Shown: in pieces, positions 16,986 to 27,400 of the stretch | Layout of the letters: each line of letters begins with the position of its first letter | Position numbering within the stretch: position 1 is the stretch's first letter | From: SYOC01 sp964441775 | GTDB lineage: Bacteria > Desulfobacterota > Binatia > Bin18 | Assembly: GCA_964441775.1 (NCBI GenBank) | Contig: CAYTVL010000027.1 | Location: 1 to 64,000, forward strand | DNA length: 64,000 nt | Direction: 5' to 3' | Translations under genes and position numbers: made by a program | Notes under the pieces: generated by a model | What the model was told of the DNA's origin: nothing | Databases searched by the model: none | The model's input: only the letters and a program-made list of their open reading frames with translations

Positions 16986-17483
16986 GTGGCCCAAGAATCG
17001 CTCATTACTGATGAAATTCGCGCATGGATCGGTCACGAGTCGCCGCCGTGGACGATTGAAGCGAGTAAACTCGACCTCAAACGATTCGCAGTGGCGACGG
17101 ACGATCTCAATCCGTTATACTTCGATGAAGAGTATGCGCAAAAAAGTCGTCATGGCGGAGTTATTGCACCGCCATTGTTCTACATGGCTCCTTTGACCAA
17201 TCCAGCACCGGAAAGTGAATTGCGCCCCGATGGCTTGCCGTATGAAGGAAAATTCCCGATCCCGCCTACGCCGCTGCCGCGTTTGATGGATGGCGGAACC
17301 GAGATCGAGTTTTTCCGTCCCATCCGCGCCGGCGATACGCTCACTGGGCGGAGCAAGATTGTCGATATTTACCAGAAAGAAGGACGCACCGGACCACTGA
17401 TCTTCGTGGTGTGCGAGTCCCGCTTCACGAACCAAAACGGAGAACTCGTGCTCATCGAAAAAGGGGCGTCGATTCTCCGGTAG
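16986..17483 (+). CDS. MaoC-like (FAS1-type) dehydratase domain protein
   Basis: Hot-dog-fold protein of 165 residues. DLKRFAVATDDLNPLYFDEEYA followed by HGGVIAPPLF matches the N-terminal MaoC/FAS1-like dehydratase domain, and GGTEIEFFRPIRAGDTL is also typical. The start is GTG at 16986 after AAGGA. It pairs with the next gene, ten bases downstream; such pairs form the two halves of an (R)-enoyl-CoA hydratase or mesaconyl-CoA hydratase-like enzyme. It probably acts on a CoA thioester. Confidence 0.85.
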   Translation: MAQESLITDEIRAWIGHESPPWTIEASKLDLKRFAVATDDLNPLYFDEEYAQKSRHGGVIAPPLFYMAPLTNPAPESELRPDGLPYEGKFPIPPTPLPRLMDGGTEIEFFRPIRAGDTLTGRSKIVDIYQKEGRTGPLIFVVCESRFTNQNGELVLIEKGASILR

Positions 17484-17492
17484 GAACTTCCT

Positions 17493-17960
17493 ATGGCGGA
17501 TAGGCAAATTTATTTTGAGGATGTTGAAGTCGGCTTGGCGCTGCCGCCGCTGCGCAAGACGCCCTCGAACACATTGTTGTTTTTGTATAGCGCCATCACC
17601 TGGAACCCTCAGCGCATTCATTTTGACAAAGACTTCACCGTCAGCGAAGGTTACAAAGATATTGTCGTACACGGCCCCTTGCGCGGTGCGTTTTTGTCGC
17701 AATTGCTCACGCGCTGGATCGGCGATGAAGGGGTCTTAAAAAAAATGTCTTACGCCAATCGTGACATTGCGTATGTCAACGAGCCGCTCGTGTGCAAAGG
17801 GACAGTGACGCGCAAAGTCATTGCCGCTGGGCAAGGCGCCGTAGACTGTGAGATTTGGGTAGAAAACGAGCAGGGAGCGAAACTCACGCTGGGGAACGCT
17901 ACCGTGTTGCTGCCGCGAAAAAATTCCGAGACTGCTAATCAGAGTTCACCATCTGCATAA
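17493..17960 (+). CDS. MaoC-like acyl dehydratase, second half
   Basis: Hot-dog-fold protein of 155 residues. The motif WNPQRIHFDKDFTVSEGYKDIVVHGPLRGAF fits the C-terminal hydratase domain of MaoC-type enzymes, with the conserved HGP turn. The gene follows its partner closely and precedes a phosphoesterase by nine bases, so all three are probably one operon. The two proteins likely assemble into a heteromeric CoA hydratase. Substrate unknown. Confidence 0.85.
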   Translation: MADRQIYFEDVEVGLALPPLRKTPSNTLLFLYSAITWNPQRIHFDKDFTVSEGYKDIVVHGPLRGAFLSQLLTRWIGDEGVLKKMSYANRDIAYVNEPLVCKGTVTRKVIAAGQGAVDCEIWVENEQGAKLTLGNATVLLPRKNSETANQSSPSA

Positions 17961-17969
17961 GGAACTACT

Positions 17970-18722
17970 ATGGCTCGCCGACGCATCAAAGTGATTCACA
18001 CCTCCGATGTTCATCTCGAAAGCGACACTTTTGGTCGCAGCGAAGAAGGACAAAAATATCGCCGCCGCATTCAAGGCTCTTTTCAAAAAGTGGTCGAGCA
18101 AGTGATTACCGAGGATGCGGATTTGTTTCTGATCGCCGGCGACCTGTTCGACTCCAATCGTGTGCATGAATCGGGCATCGAATTTGTCCATAAAGAGCTG
18201 GCCCGTGTGCCCTGTCCGGTGGTGTTGATTCCCGGCAATCACGATTGTTACGATGCGCGCTCGATTTATAAAAAGTTCGATTTCTCTGTAGCTGGTCCGC
18301 ACGTCTTTACGGTGACGGCAGAGGAAGGAGAAGTAGTCGAGTTGCCTCATATCGATGCAACTGTATGGGGCAAAGGGATGGTGGAGCACGATCATAAGTA
18401 TCGTCCAATTGCCGGGGTGGCGCCTCGCCATCGGGATGATTGGCATATCGGCATCGCGCACGGGTACTGCGTGGATGAAGAAGAGATGCAACGCTCGTCG
18501 TTGATTTTTCCGCGCGAGATTGAGCAATCGGGGCTCGATTATCTCGCGTTGGGGCACGTCCACGTCTACACCGATTTGAGCCAGGGCGCGACCAAAGCGT
18601 GCTATCCCGGCACGCCCGCCCCGTTGCATTTTGGCGTGAACGAAGGCGGCAGCTATGTGCTCGCAGTCTTCGATCCTGACACCGGTGTGAGTTTTACGCA
18701 GCGGAAGATTACGTTGGATTGA
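17970..18722 (+). CDS. Metallophosphoesterase, SbcD/Mre11-like
   Basis: Calcineurin-like phosphoesterase of 250 residues with all metal motifs: HTSDVHLES, IAGDLFDSN, IPGNHDCYD, a His in GIAHGYC and LGHVHVY. The spacing and EFVHKELARVPCPVVLIPGNHD resemble the nuclease part of SbcD/Mre11. There is no SbcC/Rad50 partner next to it and the C-terminal capping domain is short, so it may be a nuclease or another phosphodiesterase. The stop is 31 bases before the first TIR gene. Confidence 0.8.
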   Translation: MARRRIKVIHTSDVHLESDTFGRSEEGQKYRRRIQGSFQKVVEQVITEDADLFLIAGDLFDSNRVHESGIEFVHKELARVPCPVVLIPGNHDCYDARSIYKKFDFSVAGPHVFTVTAEEGEVVELPHIDATVWGKGMVEHDHKYRPIAGVAPRHRDDWHIGIAHGYCVDEEEMQRSSLIFPREIEQSGLDYLALGHVHVYTDLSQGATKACYPGTPAPLHFGVNEGGSYVLAVFDPDTGVSFTQRKITLD

Positions 18723-18753
18723 GGTGCTCTGAGGAATCGCCTACGATAATAAT

Positions 18754-19155
18754 ATGCAAGTTTTTATTAGTCACTCAGGCAAAGATGCAATGATCGCCAA
18801 GCAGTTGGCGCACAGACTCTCGGAAGCTGGCCTGAAAGTGTGGATTCCGGAAGACGAGGTTCTTCCCGGAGATAACTGGGCCAAAAAAGTAGGGCAGGCC
18901 CTTGAAGAATCGGACCTCATGGTCGTCCTTGTTACACCTCAAGCATTCAAGTCAGAGTGGCTGAAAGAGGAAATCCAGTACGCTTTAACGGCGGGGCGCT
19001 ACCAAGGCCGTCTTATTCCTGTGTTCTTCGGCTCGGACAGTGAAACTTCTTCTGACGTGCCTTGGATTCTCCGCAAGCTGAATGCAGTTCAACTCAAAGA
19101 AGGAAATGAAGACTGGCAGCCAGTGATCGATAAAGTGCGCGCTGTTGCCGCGTAG
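18754..19155 (+). CDS. Stand-alone TIR domain protein 1
   Basis: The protein is little more than a TIR domain (133 residues). It starts VFISHSGKDAMIAKQLAHRL, has the BB-loop-like EDEVLPGDNW, and ends its core with SEWLKEEIQYAL, where Glu is in the position of the catalytic Glu of NAD-cleaving TIRs. There is no sensor or other effector domain. A second, different TIR gene follows six bases later. Bacterial TIRs usually cleave NAD+ or make signalling nucleotides in antiphage defence, or are virulence factors; here the role is unknown. Confidence 0.85.
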   Translation: MQVFISHSGKDAMIAKQLAHRLSEAGLKVWIPEDEVLPGDNWAKKVGQALEESDLMVVLVTPQAFKSEWLKEEIQYALTAGRYQGRLIPVFFGSDSETSSDVPWILRKLNAVQLKEGNEDWQPVIDKVRAVAA

Positions 19156-19161
19156 ATAATA

Positions 19162-19572
19162 ATGCCTACCGAGGTGTTCCTTTCATATGCGCACCAAGAT
19201 CGCGCGATAGCTCAACGCCTCGCTATAGTACTCTCACGACATGGGGTTCCTGTATTTTTCAGTCCTCAACACATCAGAGGGGCCCAGCAATGGCAGAATG
19301 AGGTCCTCAGTGCTCTGCAGCGTTGTGACTGGTTCATCGTGCTCCTTTCCCCGGATGCTATCAATTCGATGTGGGTCAAAAGAGAAGTTGCTTTTGCCTT
19401 GCAGGAACCGAGATATGAGGACCGGATCATCCCACTTCGATACCAGGACTGTGACCTCAAATCCTTACAGTGGCTTACCCTTTTCCAAATGGTAAACATC
19501 GAAGACTTTCTCGATGGATGTCGAAATTTACTGAGGATCTGGGGAATTGGCTTGAGGGAAGAGTATTTGTGA
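19162..19572 (+). CDS. Stand-alone TIR domain protein 2
   Basis: Second TIR-only protein, 136 residues. It starts EVFLSYAHQDRAIAQRLAIVL and keeps SMWVKREVAFAL with the candidate catalytic Glu. It differs clearly from its neighbour in sequence, so it is not a recent duplicate. The short gap suggests translation from one message; the two could form a heteromeric TIR assembly. The 108 bases after the stop hold no visible gene. Confidence 0.85.
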   Translation: MPTEVFLSYAHQDRAIAQRLAIVLSRHGVPVFFSPQHIRGAQQWQNEVLSALQRCDWFIVLLSPDAINSMWVKREVAFALQEPRYEDRIIPLRYQDCDLKSLQWLTLFQMVNIEDFLDGCRNLLRIWGIGLREEYL

Positions 19573-19680
19573 TAGTTTACTTAACAGTCTTCATTCTTAC
19601 GCAGATTGCGTTGAGAAGTCTCTCAGTTTCAATTGAAGCCGAGCTGACAAGGCGACGAATGAACCAGTCGGGGATGAAGG

Positions 19681-21009
19681 TTAGAGCCGAAATTTTGCTT
19701 CGAGATCTCGCCCCAGGGTCTTTCCCGCACACCAGAAGCATGCGGCGGAGAGGAGGTTCATCGCTACGGCCGTGCCCAGCAACGAGTAACGGATGGCGTC
19801 CGGTGCGCCAATCCAATCGTTCAGAATGCCGATGGTCTGTGGACCGGCGCCCATGCCAATGATGGTGACGATGAAAAGAAACACCGCCGAGGCCATCGCC
19901 CGCATCGCTGGTGGTACGAGGTCCATGGCAATTGCGAACGATGGCCCGATCCACAACGTGCTACAAATGCTTGCTGGCAAGTAAGCCAATAGAGCCCAAT
20001 GAGTGTTCTGTAAAAGCAGTGAGGCGACGACCGTGGGAATGGCAAGCAACACGCCAATAATCGCGATATACAAACGTGTATGGGGTCGGCGCGGAGCCCA
20101 ATGGTCGGCGATCCAACCGCCGAAGAACGTTCCTGCTCCCCCACCGAGCGCGGTAATCCAGGACAACCAATTGCCGAGTTCTCCCGTGCTCATGTGATGC
20201 ACACGGATGAAGAACGCGGGAATCCAGGCTCCCAGCCCATAGCTGACAAATGCATGGAGCCCTCCAGCCAGGGCAACGTAACGTCCCGTACGGAGAGAAA
20301 TAAAGAACCGCCAGGTCTCCTTTAACGTGTACGGTTGGGGACGTTCTTGAAATTGCTCGCTCATGCCCCGCACTGGCTCACGGATAGTCAAGCGGACGAG
20401 TAGCGCCATGAGCAACCCCGGTGCGCCGACCACCATAAACGCCATGCGCCAACCGTACGCGTCGTTGATCCAACCGCCGATCCAATAGCCGAGCCCCACC
20501 CCGACATAAATGCCGCTCGCGTATATCGCCAGCACAGTGGCGCGCTGCCACGGCGGAAAATAATCCGAGAGGATGGAGTGCGCGGGCGGCGAGGCGCCGG
20601 CTTCGCCGATGCCAACACCGATCCGCGCCAACGCCAAGGCCGGAAAACCGTAAGCGAAGCCCGACAACACAGTCATCACACTCCATGTGGCGAGACTCAA
20701 CGCAATCAGGCTGCGCCGCACCCAGCGGTCCGCAAGTTGCGCGAGCGGGAGCCCAGCAAACGTATAAAAGACGGCGAATGCGAAGCCCGTGAGAAAGCCC
20801 AACGCGGTGTCGGAAATCTTGAGATCTTTTTTGATCGGTTCAAGAAGAATTGCCAGAATCTGTCGGTCAATAAAATTAAAAATGTACACCACAAAAAGGA
20901 CGGCCAGCACATAATAGGCGTACAGGCTGCCGACCGAAGGATTGGCTGTTGCAGGCGAGCGGGAGGACAACACTGACGCTTGTGCTCCCTGGATGTCCCG
21001 ACTGGCCAT
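19681..21009 (-). CDS. MFS transporter, spinster-like
   Basis: Twelve-helix major facilitator protein of 442 residues. The N-terminal helix YAYYVLAVLFVVYIFNFIDRQ and the GLPLAQLADRWVRRS loop between helices 2 and 3 are typical of spinster-type MFS proteins, as is IGVGIGEAGASPPAHSILSDYFPP. A GGAGGGAA site precedes the ATG. It is divergent from the luciferase-like gene at 21186. The substrate is probably a small organic anion or lipid-like molecule; it cannot be fixed from sequence. Confidence 0.88.
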   Translation of the reverse strand: MASRDIQGAQASVLSSRSPATANPSVGSLYAYYVLAVLFVVYIFNFIDRQILAILLEPIKKDLKISDTALGFLTGFAFAVFYTFAGLPLAQLADRWVRRSLIALSLATWSVMTVLSGFAYGFPALALARIGVGIGEAGASPPAHSILSDYFPPWQRATVLAIYASGIYVGVGLGYWIGGWINDAYGWRMAFMVVGAPGLLMALLVRLTIREPVRGMSEQFQERPQPYTLKETWRFFISLRTGRYVALAGGLHAFVSYGLGAWIPAFFIRVHHMSTGELGNWLSWITALGGGAGTFFGGWIADHWAPRRPHTRLYIAIIGVLLAIPTVVASLLLQNTHWALLAYLPASICSTLWIGPSFAIAMDLVPPAMRAMASAVFLFIVTIIGMGAGPQTIGILNDWIGAPDAIRYSLLGTAVAMNLLSAACFWCAGKTLGRDLEAKFRL

Positions 21010-21185
21010 GTTCCCTCCCTCTTGCTAAACGCCTCCCTTCTCTGGCTGAATGCGGAAGATTTGTCAAGGAAGCTGCGGAAAGAACTGGGTCCCGCGAGCC
21101 GTGGGTGAGAGCGCGCGCCACTCACCGCTGACGATGGAAAGCCGCCGTGCTACAGTCGGACGACTCAGAGTATGGAGGGAGACGT

Positions 21186-22181
21186 ATGGCGCGAAAAATC
21201 TCGATCAGCATCAATTGGCAAGGAACGCTTGATTACAAAACTCTGCTCGAACGCGTGCACATCGCGGACGCCGCAGGCGTTCATTCCGCTTGGGTGGCGG
21301 AAGCATGGGGACGTGACGCCTTCACTATTCTGACGCTGATGGCGGATCGGACGAAGAACATTCAACTGGGTACGGCCATTGTGAACATCTATTCGCGGAC
21401 CCCTGCAGCGCTGGCGCAACATTTTGCGACCTTAGACGAATTGTCCGGCGGGCGCATGATTATCGGCTTGGGCACGAGCGGACCACAAGTGATCGAGCAT
21501 TTCCACGGCGTCAAGTTCAACCCGCCGCTCACGCGCATGAAAGAATATCTTGATATTATTAATACCCTTATGCGGAGCGAGCCGGTCAAATATGATGGAA
21601 AGCTGTTCAATTTGCAACGCGGCTTCACCTTGCGTTTCTCGCCGGTGCGGAATCATATTCCGATCTACCTGGCTACGCTCAACGCCAAGAGCGTGAAACT
21701 CACCGCCGAACTGGCGGACGGGTGGCTGCCCGTCATGATTCCACTAGCAAAGCTCAAGAGTGAGATTGCTACTCTTCGACAAGCCAGTGTGGCTGCTGGG
21801 CGTTCGACCAACGCTGTTGCTATTCGCTCTCCCGGTACAGTGACGGTGACGAAAAATATCGACAAAGCACGCGCGGAGACCGCTGGGACGTTGGCTTTTT
21901 ATATTGGCCGTATGGGCACGTTCTATGCGGCGCAGTTGACCAGACTCGGACATAGCGACACAGTGGAAGCCGTGAAGAAAGGGTGGGATGTGGGGGCACG
22001 CGCCGCGACCGAAGCGGTCTCCGCCGATTTGCTTAACGCCGTGAGCTGCGCGGGGACGGTTGAGGAGGGCATCAAGCGTCTGCAAGCGCAAGAGGAGAAT
22101 GGCGTGGACATCCACAGCGTGTCTGTGGACACCACCGACAACCGCGAATACGAACAGACGTTGAAAAAGTTGGTGGGATAA
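21186..22181 (+). CDS. LLM class flavin- or F420-dependent oxidoreductase
   Basis: Luciferase-like TIM-barrel enzyme of 331 residues. The chosen start ATG 21186 (MARKISISINWQG) has GGAGGG upstream. The typical segments are GVHSAWVAEAWGRDAFTIL, IQLGTAIVNIYSRTPAALAQHFATLDELSGGR and GLGTSGPQVIEHFHG, which match the F420-dependent/MSMEG-type branch. It is followed 75 bases later by an amidase. It may oxidise a small organic substrate; the cofactor (F420 or FMN) is not settled. Confidence 0.85.
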   Translation: MARKISISINWQGTLDYKTLLERVHIADAAGVHSAWVAEAWGRDAFTILTLMADRTKNIQLGTAIVNIYSRTPAALAQHFATLDELSGGRMIIGLGTSGPQVIEHFHGVKFNPPLTRMKEYLDIINTLMRSEPVKYDGKLFNLQRGFTLRFSPVRNHIPIYLATLNAKSVKLTAELADGWLPVMIPLAKLKSEIATLRQASVAAGRSTNAVAIRSPGTVTVTKNIDKARAETAGTLAFYIGRMGTFYAAQLTRLGHSDTVEAVKKGWDVGARAATEAVSADLLNAVSCAGTVEEGIKRLQAQEENGVDIHSVSVDTTDNREYEQTLKKLVG

Positions 22182-22255
22182 GGCGAACGGGAAAGAAGGC
22201 TATGTCCTTTGCTCAACGCACGCCACACTGAGCGGCAGACAAAAAGGAGAACAAG

Positions 22256-23668
22256 ATGAGCAACGACACACTATGTTTTTTGTCCATTGCGCAACTTGCC
22301 GAACAACTGCGACAACGCGCGGTTTCTCCGGTTGAGATTACGCAGGCGTATCTGGACCGCATTCGTGCGCTCGACCCCAAACTGAACAGCTATCTCACGG
22401 TGACGGCGGAGCGCGCTTTGCAAGAAGCAAAAACGGCGGAAGCGCAGATTCAGCGGGGCGACTATGCGGGGCCGCTTCACGGCGTGCCGCTCGCGCATAA
22501 AGACATTATCGCCACCAATGGCATCAAGACGACGTGCGCGTCAAAAGTGCTCAAGGACGCCGTGCCAGACTATGACGCGACCGTCATCGAGCGTTTGCAG
22601 ACAGCGGGCTCCGTGCTGCTCGGCAAGCTGAATATGAATGAGTTCGCGACCATTAGCCCTAGCGCCTATTTTGGGCGAGTGAACAATCCGTGGAATGTGG
22701 CGCATAATCCTGGAGGCTCCAGTAGCGGTTCCGGAGTCGCTGTTGCCGCCGGACTGTGCGGCGGCTCGCTCGGTACGGACACAGGTGGGTCAATTCGCAT
22801 CCCTGCAGCGTTTTGCGGCGTTGTGGGTCTGAAAGCCACGCACGGTCGCGTCAGCCTCTTCGGCGTCACCCCGCTGGCCTGGTCGCTCGATCACGTTGGC
22901 CCAATGACGAGAACAGTGAAGGATGCCGCGCTGATGCTCCAAGCGCTGGCTGGCTACGACCCGCGCGATGTCGGCTCCAGCGAAGCCCCGGTCTCTGATT
23001 ATACCGTAAAGCTAACCGGGGACATCAAAGGGCTCACCCTCGGCGTGCCGAACCGCTTCTTCCCGGACTACACTGATCCAGAGGTAAAGACTACTTTTGA
23101 CGCTGCGGTCAAGGTGTTGGAGGGATTGGGCGCACGGATCGAGGAGGTAGCGCTTCCTCCTTTAGATGACGCCTGGGAGCGACTGGCGCTGCCCATCCTT
23201 AATGGTGAAGCCAATGCGTGGCACGAACCATATCTACAGAAGCAAGCGGAAGATTATGGTCCGACCGTGCGGAAGTTTTTAGAGCGCGGCAAAAACACCC
23301 TTGCCGTAGACTATGTCAGAGCCCAGCGCGCCAAGGCTCAGTTCCGTCGCGACATGCTCGACGCCTGCGCCCGCGTTGATGCTTTACTCACTCCTGGTGA
23401 GCTGATTCCACCGCCGCTGCATGAATCCCGTTCCGTCGCCATCAACGGCAAGGATGTGAGCCTCATGGCGGCGTTGATTTCCGCTACGTGTCCATTCAAT
23501 CTCACTGGCCAGCCGGCGTTGACCGTTCCTTGCGGTTTTACGGCGGCGGGCTTGCCGCTAGCCTTGCAGATCGTGGGCAAGCCCTTTGACGAAGCCGCCG
23601 TGCTGCAAGTGGGCCATGCGTATGAAGTGCACACAACCTGGCATGAACGACGACCGCCGGTGGGATGA
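22256..23668 (+). CDS. Amidase (GatA-like amidase signature enzyme)
   Basis: Amidase-signature enzyme of 470 residues. The Ser-cisSer-Lys triad is visible: Lys in PLAHKDIIATNG near residue 82, the signature GGSSSGSGVAVAAG near 153, and the nucleophile Ser in GTDTGGSIRIPA near 179. It resembles GatA closely, but there is no gatB or gatC nearby, and its neighbour is a flavin oxidoreductase. A free-standing amide or carbamate hydrolase is more likely than the tRNA amidotransferase subunit. Confidence 0.85.
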   Translation: MSNDTLCFLSIAQLAEQLRQRAVSPVEITQAYLDRIRALDPKLNSYLTVTAERALQEAKTAEAQIQRGDYAGPLHGVPLAHKDIIATNGIKTTCASKVLKDAVPDYDATVIERLQTAGSVLLGKLNMNEFATISPSAYFGRVNNPWNVAHNPGGSSSGSGVAVAAGLCGGSLGTDTGGSIRIPAAFCGVVGLKATHGRVSLFGVTPLAWSLDHVGPMTRTVKDAALMLQALAGYDPRDVGSSEAPVSDYTVKLTGDIKGLTLGVPNRFFPDYTDPEVKTTFDAAVKVLEGLGARIEEVALPPLDDAWERLALPILNGEANAWHEPYLQKQAEDYGPTVRKFLERGKNTLAVDYVRAQRAKAQFRRDMLDACARVDALLTPGELIPPPLHESRSVAINGKDVSLMAALISATCPFNLTGQPALTVPCGFTAAGLPLALQIVGKPFDEAAVLQVGHAYEVHTTWHERRPPVG

Positions 23669-23697
23669 GGTTATTACGAAAGATCGCGCTTAGCCCC

Positions 23698-23746
23698 GAT
23701 CGTCACAATGAGTTACGCGAGGGCGATAATTGTGATGATCGTTTTT
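23698..23746 (+). terminator. Intrinsic terminator after the amidase
   Basis: Arms GATCGTCACAAT and ATTGTGATGATC pair over 12 positions with one G-T, followed by GTTTTT. It lies 30 bases after the stop, between convergent genes. Confidence 0.65.
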
Positions 23747-23762
23747 CCGGTTTTGCCTCTTG

Positions 23763-24437
23763 CTAAAAGTCAATCTCCAACAACTCACCATACTCGCGAA
23801 GCCACTGCTTTGCCCATGCGACCTGAGGAACTTGAACGGCGATAATGTTCCAAAAGCGCGGGGTATGATTCGGTTCGATTAAATGCGCCAACTCGTGAAC
23901 GATGAGATAGTCGATGATGCCGGCGGGAGCTTTCATGATCCGCCAGTTGAAGTTGAGATTGCTTTTGGGCGTACAGGAACCCCAACGAACCTTGAGATCA
24001 GAGACTAGGACGCGGTTGAAATAGACGCCAAGGGCATCGGCAAAATCTTTTGCCCGACGTGATAGACGTTCGTGCGCCCGCTCGGTGTACCAGGAACGAA
24101 AAAGCCGGGCAGCCTGCGGTTGGTTCTTTCGCGAAATGACGAAACGAGAGCGAAACACTACTCCAGGGACATCTTCGTCTTTCACTTCCAGTCGATAATT
24201 GCGCCCCAGGTAGAGAATTGACTCGCCTGATACGAATTCCTTGCGTTGCTTGTGGTGTGGATATTTCTGCTCATGCTGGACTTTCTGATAGAGCCACAAT
24301 TTTTTCGCTTCGACCGCACGGCGAATCGCCTCCTCCGGCATTCCTTCCGGGGCGCGGACTATGATGGAGGCGTCTCGCTCGACCGAGAGACTGACCGTCT
24401 TGCGTTGCGAATGGATAATCTGAAATCCTACGTTCAT
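23763..24437 (-). CDS. YgjP-like M48-type metallopeptidase (DUF45)
   Basis: Protein of 224 residues with the zincin motif HELAHL and downstream PNHTPRFWNII, as in the YgjP/DUF45 (WLM-like) family. N-terminal residues are rich in beta structure (SQRKTVSLSVERDASIIVRAP). It starts one base after the hsdR stop and is the last gene of the restriction island; DUF45 genes often follow hsdR in Type I systems. The role in restriction is unproven, and proteolysis of a restriction subunit is an attractive idea. Confidence 0.85.
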   Translation of the reverse strand: MNVGFQIIHSQRKTVSLSVERDASIIVRAPEGMPEEAIRRAVEAKKLWLYQKVQHEQKYPHHKQRKEFVSGESILYLGRNYRLEVKDEDVPGVVFRSRFVISRKNQPQAARLFRSWYTERAHERLSRRAKDFADALGVYFNRVLVSDLKVRWGSCTPKSNLNFNWRIMKAPAGIIDYLIVHELAHLIEPNHTPRFWNIIAVQVPQVAWAKQWLREYGELLEIDF

Positions 24438-24438
24438 A

Positions 24439-27400
24439 TCAGCGTCGAAGGGTATTGTGGTTCTCTCTTGCCCATTCCATCAGGCGCGAGACAAGCGATC
24501 GCCATTGAAACAACATCTTCGGATAACCGCTGAACTCTTCCGATAGCAACAACTGCTGCAGCTCGGCCTTCAATCGGTTTTGTGCAGGAATCGAATTCCA
24601 GAACCCCACCGTTCGCACTTCTTGTGAGATGAGGTTGAAGAGGTGCTGGGTCAGATTCACACTTTGCGCGATTTCATCTTCGTTGAGTTCGCGACCCTCG
24701 AACAGCTCGGCTTTCAGCAGACGAAAGATCGGCATCTGCTTCTTTCGGTCTAAGCCATAGGTTTGCTCTTTCTCTTTGGCTAGAATCCGCTGACGTAACT
24801 TTTCCAACTCGTCATAGATCCGATTCCAATTAGCACGAAACTCCTGGAGAATCCGTTCCAGCTCAGTAGCAAAGGACGAAAATAACTCAGGGTCTTCATC
24901 GATATTCAGGTCAATAAAGTGACGGATGGCGTGCTCGACTTCCGCCGCCTTGGTTTTGCTGCGTTTGCGGATGTAGATATCTCTCTCGAACTCGGGATCG
25001 AGGATAGAGATCAGCGCCACTTTCTGGCTGACGCCTTTTGATTTCAGAAACTCATCAGTAATGGCCCGCAGCTTGGCTGGAATACCTCGCATGCTGAGAC
25101 GCGCATCGCGGAAATGCTTTTGCGCCAGTTCGTTGATCTGACAGAAGCTCTGGTAGTCTTGAAAATAATCCAAGGCCTCTTTGCGCGGCAGGACGAGATT
25201 GAAAGCCCGCGTCAGCTTCTTAAACTTGACGAGGTAAGCAAAGCGGATGTCTTCGTCGTAGAAGAGATCAAAGAAAGCATCCGGATCAGAGAAGTCGTGT
25301 AGCCCATGCTGCTTGAGCAGGGCCCATATCTCGCGGTGCGCTTGAATCAGTTCATTGACATCGTTGTCTGCAGTTTGCAGAGTATCAATGATTTCTTGCT
25401 GCTCCCGCTCGTCGTAATTCGCCAGCGCCCGCTTGATATGGTGACCAACACCAACATAATCGACGACGAAGCCTTTTTCCTTATCTTCATCACCAACACG
25501 ATTCACGCGTGCGATAGTCTGCAGCAGGTTATGATCGGTGACGACCTTATCGAGATACAGAACCTGTTCGATCGGCGCGTCGAAGCCGGTCAACAGCATG
25601 TTGTTGACGATGATGACGCCGACCCGACCGCTGTAGGCTTCCTCTCCTTCTTTCTCTTCCGCGTCGAACGACAGCTTAAACCTGCGGATTGCCTTCTTGT
25701 GATACGCCTCGTCGGTAAAGGCTTTGATATGCGGCTTATCGTTGTGGTCGCCGGAGATGATCACTGCGGTCTCCACTACCCGTAAGCGGTCCACATCAAT
25801 ACACAGCGGATTACGCTTTTCCAGTTCCGCAACTTTCGCCCGCAATGCGTCATCGAGACACGCTTTGTAACGCACGGCTGCTTCTCGCGAGGTCGCGACC
25901 ACCTGTGCTTTGAATCCACCGGGGAACACGTGTTCGACATAATGATTCACCATGTCAGCCGCTTTCGCACGGATCGTCTCGATTGCTTCCAGGTAAGCGT
26001 CACGCGAGCCGTAGCCAAGGATTTGCAACCGCTCGATCAAGTTGTAGTCGCTGAAGACATCTTCGAAGCGTTGATCCAGGCCTGGCTTGTCCGACGTTTC
26101 CGCATCGTGAGTGCGGCCTTCATAGACAATCTCCAGCGTAGTGCCGTCGTCGATGGACTGCCGCATCGTATACTTGTCAATGTAGTCGCCAAAGGTTTTC
26201 TCAGTCTTATCGATCGGGGTGCCGGAGTAGGCAATACGCGCGGCGTTGGGCAGAGCGCGGTCGAGGTTAGCGCCGAGCAGTTGATACTGCGTACGGTGCG
26301 CTTCGTCGATCATCAATAAAATGTGCGGGCTGGGGTTCAGCTCGGGAAAAATCTCTTGCAGGTCCCGCTCCTGGAATTTCTGCATCATCGCCATGACCAA
26401 GTCTGGTGAGTCGTTGCGAATCAACTCTTTCAGTTTGGCGATGCTATCAGCCAGTTTCACCGTCTGGCCGATGCTCTGGCTCGTGTTGGAAAGCTGATCT
26501 TGCAACTGGGTGCGGTCGGTGACAAACACCACTTTCCAATCACTCAGCGCGATCTGTCGCCGCATCTCGCGCACCATAAACATCATAGTCAGCGACTTAC
26601 CGGAGCCCTGCGTGTGCCAGATGATGCCGCTCCGTTCGCGGCGGTTCTTGCCTTCCAGCAAACGTTTCACTGCGAGTTTCACGGCGCGGAACTGTTGGTA
26701 GCGGCCTACCACTTTGATGGCGTTGCCCTTGTCGTTCGTGCTGAAGATCGTGAACGAGCGAATCAGGTCGAGCAAATTCTCCTTCGCGCACATGCCCGCC
26801 GCTAGACGCTGTTGGTCGTTCGGAACCGTACCGTCGTGCGGCAGGTCATCAAGCGTGAGTGGGTAGGGATCAGTCCAGCGGAAGAAATGCTTTTCGATGT
26901 GTGTCGTGATTGTGCCGAATTTCGCTTGCTGTCGGCAGGTGGCCACCAGGAACTGGTTGAAGTAAAACAGTTCTGCATCGCCTTCGGGTCCTTCGTCGCG
27001 CTGCTGGCTATAGCGCAGCAACTGGTCAATTGCCTCGCCGATCGGTTCCTTTGCTTTGGGTGATTTGCATTCGATCACGACCACAGGCAAGCCGTTTAAG
27101 AACAGCACGACATCCGGCACGATGTGGTGCTCTGTCCCTGGGATTTTCACTTTGAATTGAGAAATGGCGATGAACGAATTGTTTGCCCGATTGTGAAAAT
27201 CGATGAAACGCACCGTTGGACTTTGCTCGCCGGTCTCATGATTGACAGAGACGGTGGTGTTCTCCAGCAGATATTGCAGTACTTGGCGGTTGTTTTCGAT
27301 GAGGTTCTTTTGGGGAAAGGTCGTGATGCGACGAACCACCTCCGCTGCTTGATCGTCTCGCAGGAACGGGTTGATTTTGTGGAGCGCCTCTTCCAGTTTG

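Noticed and set aside
17970..18722. SbcD with SbcC
   Set aside because: No SbcC/Rad50-type ATPase gene is adjacent, so a named SbcD is not assigned.
22256..23668. gatA of the tRNA amidotransferase
   Set aside because: No gatB or gatC is nearby and the neighbours are catabolic; general amidase is safer.
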